Of a stretch of 48,249 bases of DNA, positions 41,101-48,249 are shown one piece after another (the stretch's first letter is position 1; the number at the start of each line of letters is the position of its first letter). A program made the position numbers and the translations under genes. Source of the stretch: Rhodospirillales bacterium (GTDB taxonomy: Bacteria; Pseudomonadota; Alphaproteobacteria; Acetobacterales; Acetobacteraceae); assembly GCA_025352565.1 (NCBI GenBank), contig JANXTF010000112.1, forward strand, positions 1 through 48,249. The letters are read 5' to 3'. Below the pieces are notes generated by a model. The model made no database searches and had not been told where the DNA came from. It saw only the letters and a list, made by a program, of their open reading frames with translations.

Positions 41101-41336
41101 CCGTAGGGCGAGGCCCCGTTGGGGCCGTTGAACTCGGCAAGCGTCGTGACGACGCCCGTGCCGTTGATGACTTCGAACACCGTGCCGTCGCCGTTGAACA
41201 CCGTGCCCACGCCGCCGGCGCGGGCGGTTCCGTAGAGATTGCCCTGAGCGTCCGCGATGAGGGCGGAATAGGGCACGAACCCGTCTGTATAATCGAAGCT
41301 CGCAAGCGTGATTATCTGTGGTTTCGGCGAGACCAT
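38121..41336 (-). CDS. Large secreted repeat protein: GloVer-type repeats, two Ig-like domains, glycine-rich beta-roll
   Basis: The 1071-residue protein has three parts. Residues about 5-365 hold seven ~51-residue repeats of the type LASFNGANGA, LIADAQGNLYGTT, GGANDLGTVFE, the pattern of GloVer tandem-repeat proteins. Residues about 370-555 are two Ig-like domains (QTVTLKDNGTTIG, NSIVASVSDRNGKAG). The rest is rich in Gly/Asn/Val beta-roll-like units (GGYNNTVNVGNG, LGTGTNYVTLGGTNNTV) and ends with DTFKVDAGGGHISI and a C-terminal segment like type I secretion substrates. There is no N-terminal signal peptide and no cysteine, which fits type I export. A surface or adhesive role is inferred. I start at the ATG 41336 with GAGG upstream. 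It is flanked by transposase relics. Confidence 0.75.
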   Translation of the reverse strand: MVSPKPQIITLASFDYTDGFVPYSALIADAQGNLYGTARAGGVGTVFNGDGTVFEVINGTGVVTTLAEFNGPNGASPYGGLIADAQGNLYGTTATGGANDLGTVFEFVKATGTLKTLASFNGANGSIPSSDLIADASGNLYGTAGQGGDHGLGTVFELASGTGVITALVSFDGTHGTDPGSGRLYADTQGNLYGTTGRGGSNDLGTVFEIANGTGVITTLATFAGTDGADPLSGVIADAQGNLYGATYVGGAGYGTIFEVAKGTNTVTTLASFNEANGAYTFGSLIIDAQGNLFGLSQIGDAYDLGGVFEVVKGSNTITVLASFTGANGARPLDRLLADAQGNLYGTTAYGGANNDGSVFELTGSGFVVPAPPMVTLTSVAEASNRAAQTITGMVASGGGVVVGQTVTLKDNGTTIGTTTVRADGTFSAGVTLPNQGANSIVASVSDRNGKAGVSAAVIDTLDSVAPTVKIANPSITTNAPGQSIAGTVVSGGTAAVVGQQVTLTDNGAFLAKAAVGANGTFSVKVTLPNGGGNSIVASVSDSYGNVGSSNAVIYTLRASTTVIHLAGSNNVVAGPTTQGAATGLAGPSILGKAAGYDTISGTGANQSLTVFASGNTIVAGGGDVTITAGLGFAHVITSAIDGDTTIDGASVGNTKVTLGKGRETISLGGLNNVVSLGAGVGSVISLGAGYETFSAAGGSAALSAGGYNDSFTLGAGQFSIGGMAGNATVALGSGFAAGGSLDLTGTAKDSFSVAGGVLTVGNPDGSTYAAIDARAAGGGFSFAADGHGGVTLSVLAGSGLTGQLGVGAGTTGGIVEPQGYATLGLGAAAATVGSVHLAGYGNSLTGGAGDVSVDGALGYTSVALGTGYQNVVLTGYGNNVTLGGNAGAAGRSAFVNAGAGNATVRVGDGSNVILAGGYNNTVNVGNGLNVIFDASIAAAKLLLPANHGLLAAELGVANVTLGTGTNYVTLGGTNNTVHSNGGTDILVSGTGVDTFKVDAGGGHISIKSFGLTNNDLLDLTSLHASSVKLTASGSDTLITAAGGGGTTLITLVGETGFSLAGLQSHNSLRY
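40250..41325 (-). repeat. Seven coding repeats of about 153 bp
   Basis: Each unit encodes (I/V)xTLASF-x-G-x-NGA-x-P, then LIADAQGNLYGTT, then GG-(A/S)-N-D-x-G-TVFE. Unit six is the most diverged (FGLSQIGDAYDLGGVFE). Edges are approximate. Protein similarity exceeds DNA identity, so these are old duplications. Confidence 0.75.
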
Positions 41337-41721
41337 GGGAGCCTCAATGCGGGTTCGTCGTAAAGTAAATGCCTCAAGGCGGGCGGGCTTCGACACCCTC
41401 TCGTTACGTTAGCTCAAACGGCGATCAGCCGCTCCTCCTATTTGAGAGGCACGTTGATGTTTTTCAGGGATGGTCCGGCGCTCCGCTTTCCGCTCGGCCC
41501 TCACCGCCCGCCCCGGCGCAGCCCTGATAGCCGGAGCAGTCGCGCCGCCAGCCCCCCTGTCTCCGCAAGCCGCTCTTGGCTAGCATCGCTTCCGGTGTGG
41601 CGCGGGTCATGCTGACCGAGATGCTTGTCGCGCCGCTTCGGTGACGCGTTCGCCCCCTCGCAGGTGAAAACGGTGTCCCAACCGTAACCGCCTAGCAAGT
41701 GCCAATCTTCGCCCCGGACCA
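41337..41721. other. Intergenic stretch between the repeat protein gene and the IS630 relic
   Basis: About 385 bp. It must contain the promoter of the repeat protein gene (minus strand), but no strong -35/-10 pair stands out. A minus-strand frame at 41501-41722 reads into the left end of the IS relic and is not recognised. No RNA gene was seen. Confidence 0.45.
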
Positions 41722-42456
41722 CAGCTAGTGGATGACACCTGGCGACGCCACGGTCTGCGTCCTCATCAGATACGGCAGTTCAAGCTGTCCAACGATCCGC
41801 GGTTCGCGGCGAAGGTGCGCGACATCGTGGGCCTCTACGTCAACCCGCCGGAGCATGCCGTCGTGCTGTCGGTGGACGAGAAAAGCCAAATCCAGGCGCT
41901 CGACCGCACCCAGCCGGGTCTGCCGCTGAAGAAGGGACGCTGCGGCACCATGTCCGGCGAACCGCTTGGTTCGACGACCCACGACTATAAGAGGAACGGC
42001 ACCACCACATTGTTCGCCGCCTTCAACGTTCTCTCAGGCAGCGTCATCGGCCGGTGCATGCAGCGCCAAACCCACCAGGAGTTCATCCGCTTCCTGAACG
42101 TCGTCGAGAACCAGGTTCCAGCAAGCAAGCAGGTCCATGTCGTGCTCGACAACTATGCGACCCGCAAGCATCCAAAGGTCATCGAGTGGCTCGGACGGCA
42201 TGAGCGCTTCACCTTCCACTTCACCCCGACCTCGGCCTCGTGGATCAACGCCGTCGAGGGCTTCTTCGCCAAGTTCACCAACCGCCGGCTCAAGCGCGGC
42301 GTGTTCCACTCCATCGTCGCCCTTCAGGTCGCCATCAAACGGTTCGTCAAGCAGGCCAATGAAAACCCCCAGCCCTTCCGCTGGACCAAGAATCCCGACG
42401 AGATTATCGCCGCCGTCAGGCGCGGGCACCAAGTGTTAGACTCGCACCACTAGCTG
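41722..42456 (+). mobile_element. Truncated IS630-like element bounded by a 10-bp inverted repeat
   Basis: CAGCTAGTGG (41722-41731) and CCACTAGCTG (42447-42456) are perfect inverted copies. Both contain CTAG, the known target of IS630-type elements. They bound exactly the surviving part of the transposase frame. The N-terminal third of a full element is absent. Confidence 0.55.
41728..42453 (+). pseudogene. IS630-family transposase, 5'-truncated
   Basis: The 241-codon frame covers the catalytic part of an IS630/Tc1-mariner transposase. The DDE residues are intact: Asp in VLSVDEKSQIQ, Asp in VVLDNYATRKHPK, Glu in INAVEGFFAKFTNRR. The usual N-terminal helix-turn-helix (about 100 residues) is missing; the frame opens at a GTG within the first CTAG repeat. 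An extra SGEPLGST sits between GTM and THDYKRNG, where relatives read straight through as far as I recall. DNA binding should be lost, so the gene is probably inactive on its own. Confidence 0.85.
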
Positions 42457-43066
42457 GTGGGCGAAATCGCGGGTCCATCGGAACCAACGCCGATTTCCTC
42501 CGCGCGTTGCTTCGACCATTAGAGCCGCGAAGTCTTTGACGCTGCCGACTGTATCCACGATCGGAGCGGCGACCTCTTCCGACTCGAGGGCGATCGATTC
42601 TGCGGGGTGCTCTTCCGGTTCAACTACTTCGGGCATCGACCACTCGGTGACGACGGGCCTTCAACCTGAGCTTGTAGGGCACCTCGCCGCGAATGGCGAC
42701 CCTGTTCGAATCGGTTGACCGGAGCGGATTTGCCAAAGGCTCCCCAAAAGCGAACGCTGTAGCCCACTCGGCGACCGATAATTTCGCCGCGCGTATCCAC
42801 AACCGAGTTTTCGCACGCTCTGCTTAAATTGGGCACCAGTTAAGGATCCGTCACAAGTGCTGATACCGCCACGTCCATCCCTCACCGAACGGCCACTCCC
42901 CCCCCCCCCGCGGCCCGGGGGAAGCCCTGCGGATGAAGGGGCCGCTTTGGACAAGCGATAAGTATTGGCTGGACGGCCACAAAGGGCGCAAAGCCGCCGT
43001 CGCAACGCCAAATCTCATGACCGCTTTCCACCCTTCGCGAACATTCAAACTGGCCGCTGCGGCTTG
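42457..43066. other. Intergenic DNA downstream of ku, with a C12 tract
   Basis: About 610 bp with no supported gene. Several short frames on the minus strand (for example a 66-codon one reading MPEVVEPEEHPAESIALE) may be relics but match nothing I recognise. A run of twelve C (42898-42909) followed by GCGGCCCGGGGG marks the right edge of the accessory region. The last 100 bp lie just beyond the ku stop codon. Confidence 0.5.
42898..42909 (+). repeat. C12 homopolymer tract
   Basis: Twelve consecutive C, non-coding. It is prone to slippage. It is the inverted counterpart of the G-tract at 37680. Confidence 0.9.
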
Positions 43067-43939
43067 CTACGCGTGCTTGCGCACCGGCTTCGGCAGGACT
43101 TTGGCGGGCGCCTTGCGCGCCGGCTTGGCGGCGGATTTCGCGGCCGGCTTGGCTGGATCGGCCGCGACCTGCAGGCTTTTCTTCAGCGCGGCCATCAGGT
43201 CGACAACGTTGCCTCGGTCCTCGGGTTCGGCCTCCGGCTCGATCCCCTCGCCATGCAGCTTTGCCTGGATCACTTCGCGGAGCCGCGCCTCGTAACGGTC
43301 GTCCATGTCGGCGGGATCGAATTTTCCCACCTGGCGATCGACCAGCTGGGTCGCGAGCTTGACCATCTCCGGGTCGGGCCTGGCGTGCGGGATGCGGTCG
43401 AACAGGGCTTTGGGGTCGTTCACCTCGCGGCTGTCATGCAGCGTGTGGACGATGAGGCCGCGTTCCATCGGCATGATCGCGACGGCGCGCTCGCGCCGCG
43501 CGATCACCACGCGGGAGAGCGCGATGCGCCGGGTCTGGCCGATCGCCTCGCGCAGCACGGCAAAGACATCGGCGCCCGTGTCGCCATCGGGAACGCAGAA
43601 ATAACTGTTCTCGAAGTAGATCGGGTCGATGCTGTCGAGTGCCACGAATTTCTCGATGTTCAACGTGGCGGAGCTTTCGATGCGGGCGCTGTCGAAATCC
43701 TCCTCGGTCAGCAGCAGGTAGGTGTCCTTCTTGAACTCGTAGCCCTTGGCCAGATCGCGGCGCGACACCTCCTGGTCGGTGCCCGCGTCCAACGTCACCA
43801 TGCGGACGCGATGGCCGGTCTCGGGGTTGATGAAGTGGAAATGCAGGCTGCCCCGGTCATGCCGGGCGGTGTGAAGCGAGATCGGGCAGGATACCAAAGC
43901 GAGGCGAAGATGCCCGCGCCAGATCGGTCGCTCGGCCAT
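43067..43939 (-). CDS. ku: Non-homologous end-joining protein Ku
   Basis: The 290-residue bacterial Ku begins RPIWRGHLRLALVSCPISLH and has the bridge-forming core (ETGHRVRMVTLDAGT; DDRYEARLREVIQAK). Homodimers thread onto DNA double-strand ends and recruit LigD. The C-terminal tail is Lys/Ala/Pro-rich (AKSAAKPARKAPAKVL), a DNA-contacting extension common in proteobacterial Ku. Its ATG overlaps the ligD stop by one base (TAATG), so the two are co-translated. Confidence 0.97.
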   Translation of the reverse strand: MAERPIWRGHLRLALVSCPISLHTARHDRGSLHFHFINPETGHRVRMVTLDAGTDQEVSRRDLAKGYEFKKDTYLLLTEEDFDSARIESSATLNIEKFVALDSIDPIYFENSYFCVPDGDTGADVFAVLREAIGQTRRIALSRVVIARRERAVAIMPMERGLIVHTLHDSREVNDPKALFDRIPHARPDPEMVKLATQLVDRQVGKFDPADMDDRYEARLREVIQAKLHGEGIEPEAEPEDRGNVVDLMAALKKSLQVAADPAKPAAKSAAKPARKAPAKVLPKPVRKHA

Positions 43940-46554
43940 TATTTCTTACCGTTCAAGGGTTTGGGAAGCTTTTTTGCGGCGGCATCGAAACCTGCCCATG
44001 GGTCGTCTTTCCGCTGGGCCAGGAGGTTCGGCACGGTCCGGAGGCTGAAGCGCGACGGGACGAGCCTCGCGGTGATCTCGGACCAATCGAGCCGCATGGC
44101 AACGCCGGCACCCGGCCGCGCCCGCGGCGAGAACGAGGCGATGGCGGTGGCGCCGAGACCGTTGCGGAGCCAGTCGATCAGGATACGGCCCTGGCGGCGG
44201 GCCTTGGGCACGCTGGCGACGTATCGTTCGGGGGCCTCGCGCTCCATCGCCTCGGCGAAGGCGCGGCACCACGCGCGGGCGGTGTCCCAGTCGGCATCGG
44301 GCGTGAGCGGGGTGACGACGTGCAAGCCCTTGCCGCCGGAGGTGCGGCAGAATGCAACGAGGCCGGCGGCTTCCAGGCGGGCTTTCACGTCGTGCGCGGC
44401 GGCGGCGATCTCGGTCATGGTGATGCTCTCGCCCGGATCGAGGTCGAAGATCAGGCGGTCGGGATGGAGCGGATCGGTGCCGTTGGCGCCCCAGGCGTGG
44501 AGTTCGAGCGCCGCGACCTGGGCGGCGGCGACAAGACCCTGGGTGTTGTCGATGGCCAGATAGGGCGCGCCGTCGGCCGATCCGGCGCGGATTTGCTTGG
44601 GAAAGCCGGGCCTGGAATGTTTCTGAAAGAAGTGCTGGCCGTCCGCGCCATCCGGGCAGCGGACCAAGGCGAGGGGGCGGCCGGCGATTTCGGGCAGCGC
44701 GTGGTCGGCGACCGCGAGCCAGTAATCGGCGAGGTCGCGTTTGGTGATCCCGGGCCAAAATTCGCGGTCGGGGTGGCTGAGGCGGACGCCCGCCATCTCC
44801 TCGGGTCCGGCGGCCGGCTTGCGGATGAGGGGCACGCGAGCTTTGCGGGCAGCGGGCGCGCTGGCGGTGACGATGCGGGTGGCCGCACGGGCGGCGCCAA
44901 CCTCTTTGCGGGCGGTGTCCGGCTCGGGGATCTCGCGCACGATCTCCGCCGGGGATTTGTCCTCGCGCAGACCGAGATAGGCCGCGTGGCGGAGGCGGCC
45001 GTCGCTGGTCCAGTTGAGGTACTGCACTTCGGCGATGAGTTCGGGGCGAACCCAGGCGATGGCACGGTCCAGGGGCTCGCCCGCGAACAGGAGTTTTTCC
45101 GGGCGCGTGGCCTCGATCTGATCGAGCCGGGCGCGGAGGCGGCCGAGTTCGGCGTCGGAGAAGCCGGTGCCGACGGCTCCGGCATAGTGCAGGCCGCCAG
45201 CGGGGTCGAAAAAGCCGAGATGGAGCGCGCCGAGACCCTTTCGGCTGCCGCCTGGGGGCGTCCAGCCGAGCACAAGGAATTCGTCGCGGTCCTGGCATTT
45301 CACCTTCAGCCACGTCATGGTGCGTCCCGCCCGGTAATGCGCATCGGCCTGCTTGCAGATGATGCCTTCGAGGCCGTGCGCGCAGGCCTCGCACCGCATG
45401 CGGCCCGAATCGCCCGCGTGGTGATCGCTGTAGCGAATTGCGCCGCGCCAGTCCGACAAGGTCGCGAGCGCGGCCTTGCGGTCGATCAGCCGGCAAGGGC
45501 GGAGGTCCCACCCGTTCAGGTAAAGCAGGTCGAAGGCATAGTAGAACAGCTTGGTGTCGCGCCTTGCCGCCAGGGCGGCCTGGAGGTCAGCGAAGCTGGA
45601 AACGCCGTCCTCGCGCAACGCGACCAACTCGCCATCGAGGATGGCGGCGGCAAGGTCGAGTCTTCCGATCGCGGCGGCGATGGTGGGCATGCGCGCGGAC
45701 CAGTCCAGGCCGTTGCGCGTCAGCATCCTCACCTCGCCGTCCTGGACGAAGGCGAGCATGCGGTAGCCGTCGAACTTGACCTCGCTGAGCCAGCCGGCAC
45801 CCTCGGGCGGTTCGGTGGCAAGGGTGGCGAGCTGGGGGGCCTGGGTGTCGGGCATAGTGGCCAGGACGGCGCCTTGTGCCGGTTCCCTCGTGCCCGGTTC
45901 CTTAGTACCCGGCCGCTTGGTCGGTTTGCCGTAGCTCTTGGGTGCGCCTTTCGGTTTCGGCGCTGGAGTTTCGGCCTCGATCTCGCCGGCGCCGATGCCG
46001 GGACGCTCATGTTCGTCATGCTCCTTGATGAGCAGCCAGTTCTCGGCGTGCTCCTTGGGGCGGGGTTTCAGGCGGATCAGCACGAAGCGGCCGCGCAGGC
46101 GGGTGCCGGCAAGTTCGAACTTCATCTCGCCTCGCTTCATGTCCGCTGCCGGATCGCCCAGCGCGGTCCAGGTGCCCCGGTCCCATGTCTCGACGGTCCC
46201 GGCGCCATACTGGCCCTCGGGGATGGTGCCGTGGAAGGCGGCGTATTCGATCGGGTGGTCTTCCACATGGACCGCGAGACGCTTGTCGTGCGGGTCGAGC
46301 GAGGGGCCGCGCGGGACCGCCCAGGACCAGAGCACGCCGCCATGTTCGAGCCGGAAATCCCAGTGCAGGCGGGTGGCGTCGTGTTTCTGGACGACGAAGA
46401 TGGGCGCGTTGCCGGGTTTTTTGACTGGGGAGGGGCTGGGCTCCGCGGTGACGGTGAAGTCCCGCTTGGCCTGATAGGCGGCGATGTCGGTGCCGCGCAC
46501 GCCGCGTTTGCGGGGAAAAGGAGCGGCGGTTTGGACGATGCTCGCGCGTGGCAT
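43939..46554 (-). CDS. ligD: ATP-dependent DNA ligase D (phosphoesterase-ligase-polymerase)
   Basis: The 871-residue protein has the domains in the order PE, LIG, POL. PE (about 45-180): FRLEHGGVLWSWAVPRGPS and FHGTIPEGQYGAGTV. LIG (about 240-540): adenylation Lys260 in EVKFDGYRM, then LDGELVAL and MTWLKVKCQDRDEF. POL (about 575-865): the metal-binding IFDLDPGE and TSGGKGLHVVTPL. Together these trim, fill and seal ends held by Ku. A Pro/Lys linker (190-225) separates PE from LIG. The start is the ATG at 46554, with only a weak ribosome site. ku overlaps its end. gmd and rmd lie upstream, 40 bp away on the same strand. Confidence 0.96.
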   Translation of the reverse strand: MPRASIVQTAAPFPRKRGVRGTDIAAYQAKRDFTVTAEPSPSPVKKPGNAPIFVVQKHDATRLHWDFRLEHGGVLWSWAVPRGPSLDPHDKRLAVHVEDHPIEYAAFHGTIPEGQYGAGTVETWDRGTWTALGDPAADMKRGEMKFELAGTRLRGRFVLIRLKPRPKEHAENWLLIKEHDEHERPGIGAGEIEAETPAPKPKGAPKSYGKPTKRPGTKEPGTREPAQGAVLATMPDTQAPQLATLATEPPEGAGWLSEVKFDGYRMLAFVQDGEVRMLTRNGLDWSARMPTIAAAIGRLDLAAAILDGELVALREDGVSSFADLQAALAARRDTKLFYYAFDLLYLNGWDLRPCRLIDRKAALATLSDWRGAIRYSDHHAGDSGRMRCEACAHGLEGIICKQADAHYRAGRTMTWLKVKCQDRDEFLVLGWTPPGGSRKGLGALHLGFFDPAGGLHYAGAVGTGFSDAELGRLRARLDQIEATRPEKLLFAGEPLDRAIAWVRPELIAEVQYLNWTSDGRLRHAAYLGLREDKSPAEIVREIPEPDTARKEVGAARAATRIVTASAPAARKARVPLIRKPAAGPEEMAGVRLSHPDREFWPGITKRDLADYWLAVADHALPEIAGRPLALVRCPDGADGQHFFQKHSRPGFPKQIRAGSADGAPYLAIDNTQGLVAAAQVAALELHAWGANGTDPLHPDRLIFDLDPGESITMTEIAAAAHDVKARLEAAGLVAFCRTSGGKGLHVVTPLTPDADWDTARAWCRAFAEAMEREAPERYVASVPKARRQGRILIDWLRNGLGATAIASFSPRARPGAGVAMRLDWSEITARLVPSRFSLRTVPNLLAQRKDDPWAGFDAAAKKLPKPLNGKK

Positions 46555-46594
46555 CCGGCGTGAACGTGACGCGTGGTGGCGGGTTGCCGCCCGG

Positions 46595-47530
46595 TCAGGC
46601 GGGTTCGGCAAGCACCCGTTCATTCCAGTCGGCCAACACGTCGCGCAGCGTTTCGGCCCACGCGATGCGGGGAGACCAGCCCAGCGCCGCACGCGCGGCG
46701 GCGGCGTTGCCGCAGGCCATGGGAATGTCGGATTTGCGCAGAAGGCTGGCGCCGGTCTCGATCTCGGGGGCGATGCCGGCCATGGCCAGGAGGGATGCCA
46801 GGATGTCGCCGATGCGGCGGGGCGTGCCGGAGGCGATGTTGAGGATGGTTCCGGTGGCCAGCGTGCCGGCGTGAGACAGGCAGGCGAGATAGGCGTCGCA
46901 CACGTCGCGCACGTCGAGGAAGTCCCGATGGCTGTCCAGCGCGCCAACGCGCATCACCGGCGGCTGCAGCCCGGCCTTGATGCGGGCGATTTGGCGGGCG
47001 AAGGCGGGCACCACGAGGTCGGTGGTCTGGCCGGCGCCGGTGTGGTTGAACGGGCGCAGGCGGACCACGCGGAGATCCTCGCCGACCATGGCGCCGAGGG
47101 CGAGGTCGGCAGCGGCCTTGGTGGCGCCATAAACGTTGATGGGGGCGAGAAGCGCCGTCTCGTCGAGCGGTTGGCCGGTGCGGAACGACAAGCCGTAGCA
47201 GTCCGCCGAGGAGGGATAGACCAGCAGGCATTCCGGCGCCGAACGCATGATCGCGGAAGCAAGGTTGAGCGTGCCGTGCAGGTTGACCTGCCAGGCCTGG
47301 CCGGGGTCCCGCCGGGCGGTGGGGACCGCGGCAATGGCGGCCAGGTGGATGCAGGCATCGGGCCTGAACCCGGCGACCAGCGACGCGACGGATGCGGCAT
47401 CGCGGATGTCGTACGCCGCGCCCGCGGTGCCGGGCGTCGCCACCTCGGCCTGCGGGAACGCGGCGCGCAGGCGGGGCATGAGGTGTCCGCCAACGAAGCC
47501 GCCCGCGCCGGTGACGAGGATGCGTTTCAC
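46595..47530 (-). CDS. rmd: GDP-6-deoxy-D-mannose reductase
   Basis: The 311-residue extended short-chain dehydrogenase has the NAD(P)-binding VTGAGGFVGGHLMPRL at residues 6-21 and the catalytic YGATK (Tyr-x-x-x-Lys), plus RPFNHTGAGQTTDLVVPAF, typical of Rmd. It reduces the 4-keto intermediate made by Gmd to GDP-D-rhamnose, a precursor of LPS or capsule. The start is a GTG one base after the gmd stop (GGAAG seven bases upstream). A fucose synthase (Fcl) is less likely because the epimerase signature is not seen. Confidence 0.85.
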   Translation of the reverse strand: MKRILVTGAGGFVGGHLMPRLRAAFPQAEVATPGTAGAAYDIRDAASVASLVAGFRPDACIHLAAIAAVPTARRDPGQAWQVNLHGTLNLASAIMRSAPECLLVYPSSADCYGLSFRTGQPLDETALLAPINVYGATKAAADLALGAMVGEDLRVVRLRPFNHTGAGQTTDLVVPAFARQIARIKAGLQPPVMRVGALDSHRDFLDVRDVCDAYLACLSHAGTLATGTILNIASGTPRRIGDILASLLAMAGIAPEIETGASLLRKSDIPMACGNAAAARAALGWSPRIAWAETLRDVLADWNERVLAEPA

Positions 47531-47531
47531 A

Positions 47532-48249
<718 letters not shown>

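Noticed and set aside
38121-41336. Repetitive region considered as a CRISPR array or DNA satellite
   Set aside because: Periods are about 153 bp, in frame and diverged at the DNA level; they are protein repeats, not short identical repeats with unique spacers.
42436-42836. Short minus-strand frames (66-70 codons) downstream of ku
   Set aside because: They overlap each other in different frames, lack ribosome sites and match no family I know.

Overview
The window is high-GC (about two thirds G+C by eye), almost fully coding DNA from an alphaproteobacterium. An Acetobacteraceae-type member of the Rhodospirillales is my best guess. The reasons are the clustering of greA, carAB, yqeY, dnaG and rpoD, an mreBCD-PBP2-rodA block, a phasin, a trxB/LsrB-type LysR pair, LigD/Ku end joining and flagellar stator genes. 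The assignment rests on gene content, not on a phylogenetic marker, so it is tentative. No rRNA, tRNA or CRISPR array was seen.

Layout. 0-5.2 kb (minus strand): greA, carB, carA. 5.3-10.2 kb (plus): yqeY, dnaG, rpoD and an acetyltransferase. 10.2-10.77 kb is a decayed stretch with a truncated nucleoside deaminase. 10.77-16.3 kb (plus): mreB, mreC, mreD, PBP2 (mrdA) and rodA, the rod-shape elongation machine, closed by a 15-bp hairpin shared with the convergent D,D-carboxypeptidase gene. 17.8-21.6 kb (plus): a phasin with PhaR-like operators, then clpS and clpA. 21.7-25.2 kb (plus): an ADP-forming acyl-CoA synthetase and both subunits of a 3-oxoacid CoA-transferase. 25.3-32.65 kb (minus): an Lrp regulator, a GT39-like membrane glycosyltransferase and a threonine/serine dehydratase (overlapping or nearly so), then motB and motA, then an efflux outer-membrane lipoprotein coupled to a haloacetate-dehalogenase-like hydrolase. 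32.76-37.67 kb (plus): trxB, an LsrB-like LysR regulator, and a YnjC/YnjD-like ABC permease and ATPase coupled to a class II aldolase. 37.68-42.9 kb is an accessory island: an IS5-like remnant, a 1071-residue repeat protein and a 5'-truncated IS630 transposase, with G/C homopolymer tracts at both edges. 43-48.25 kb (minus): gmd (cut by the window edge) and rmd for GDP-D-rhamnose, then ligD and ku.

The most unusual item is carA. The carbamoyl-phosphate synthase small subunit carries an N-terminal helix-turn-helix of about 57 residues. The 148-bp gap to the divergent yqeY gene holds two similar TGGGAA-N5-TTCCCA-type inverted repeats. One of them exactly fills the 17-bp spacer of a predicted leaderless carA promoter. 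This suggests that a metabolic enzyme subunit acts as its own operator-binding regulator.
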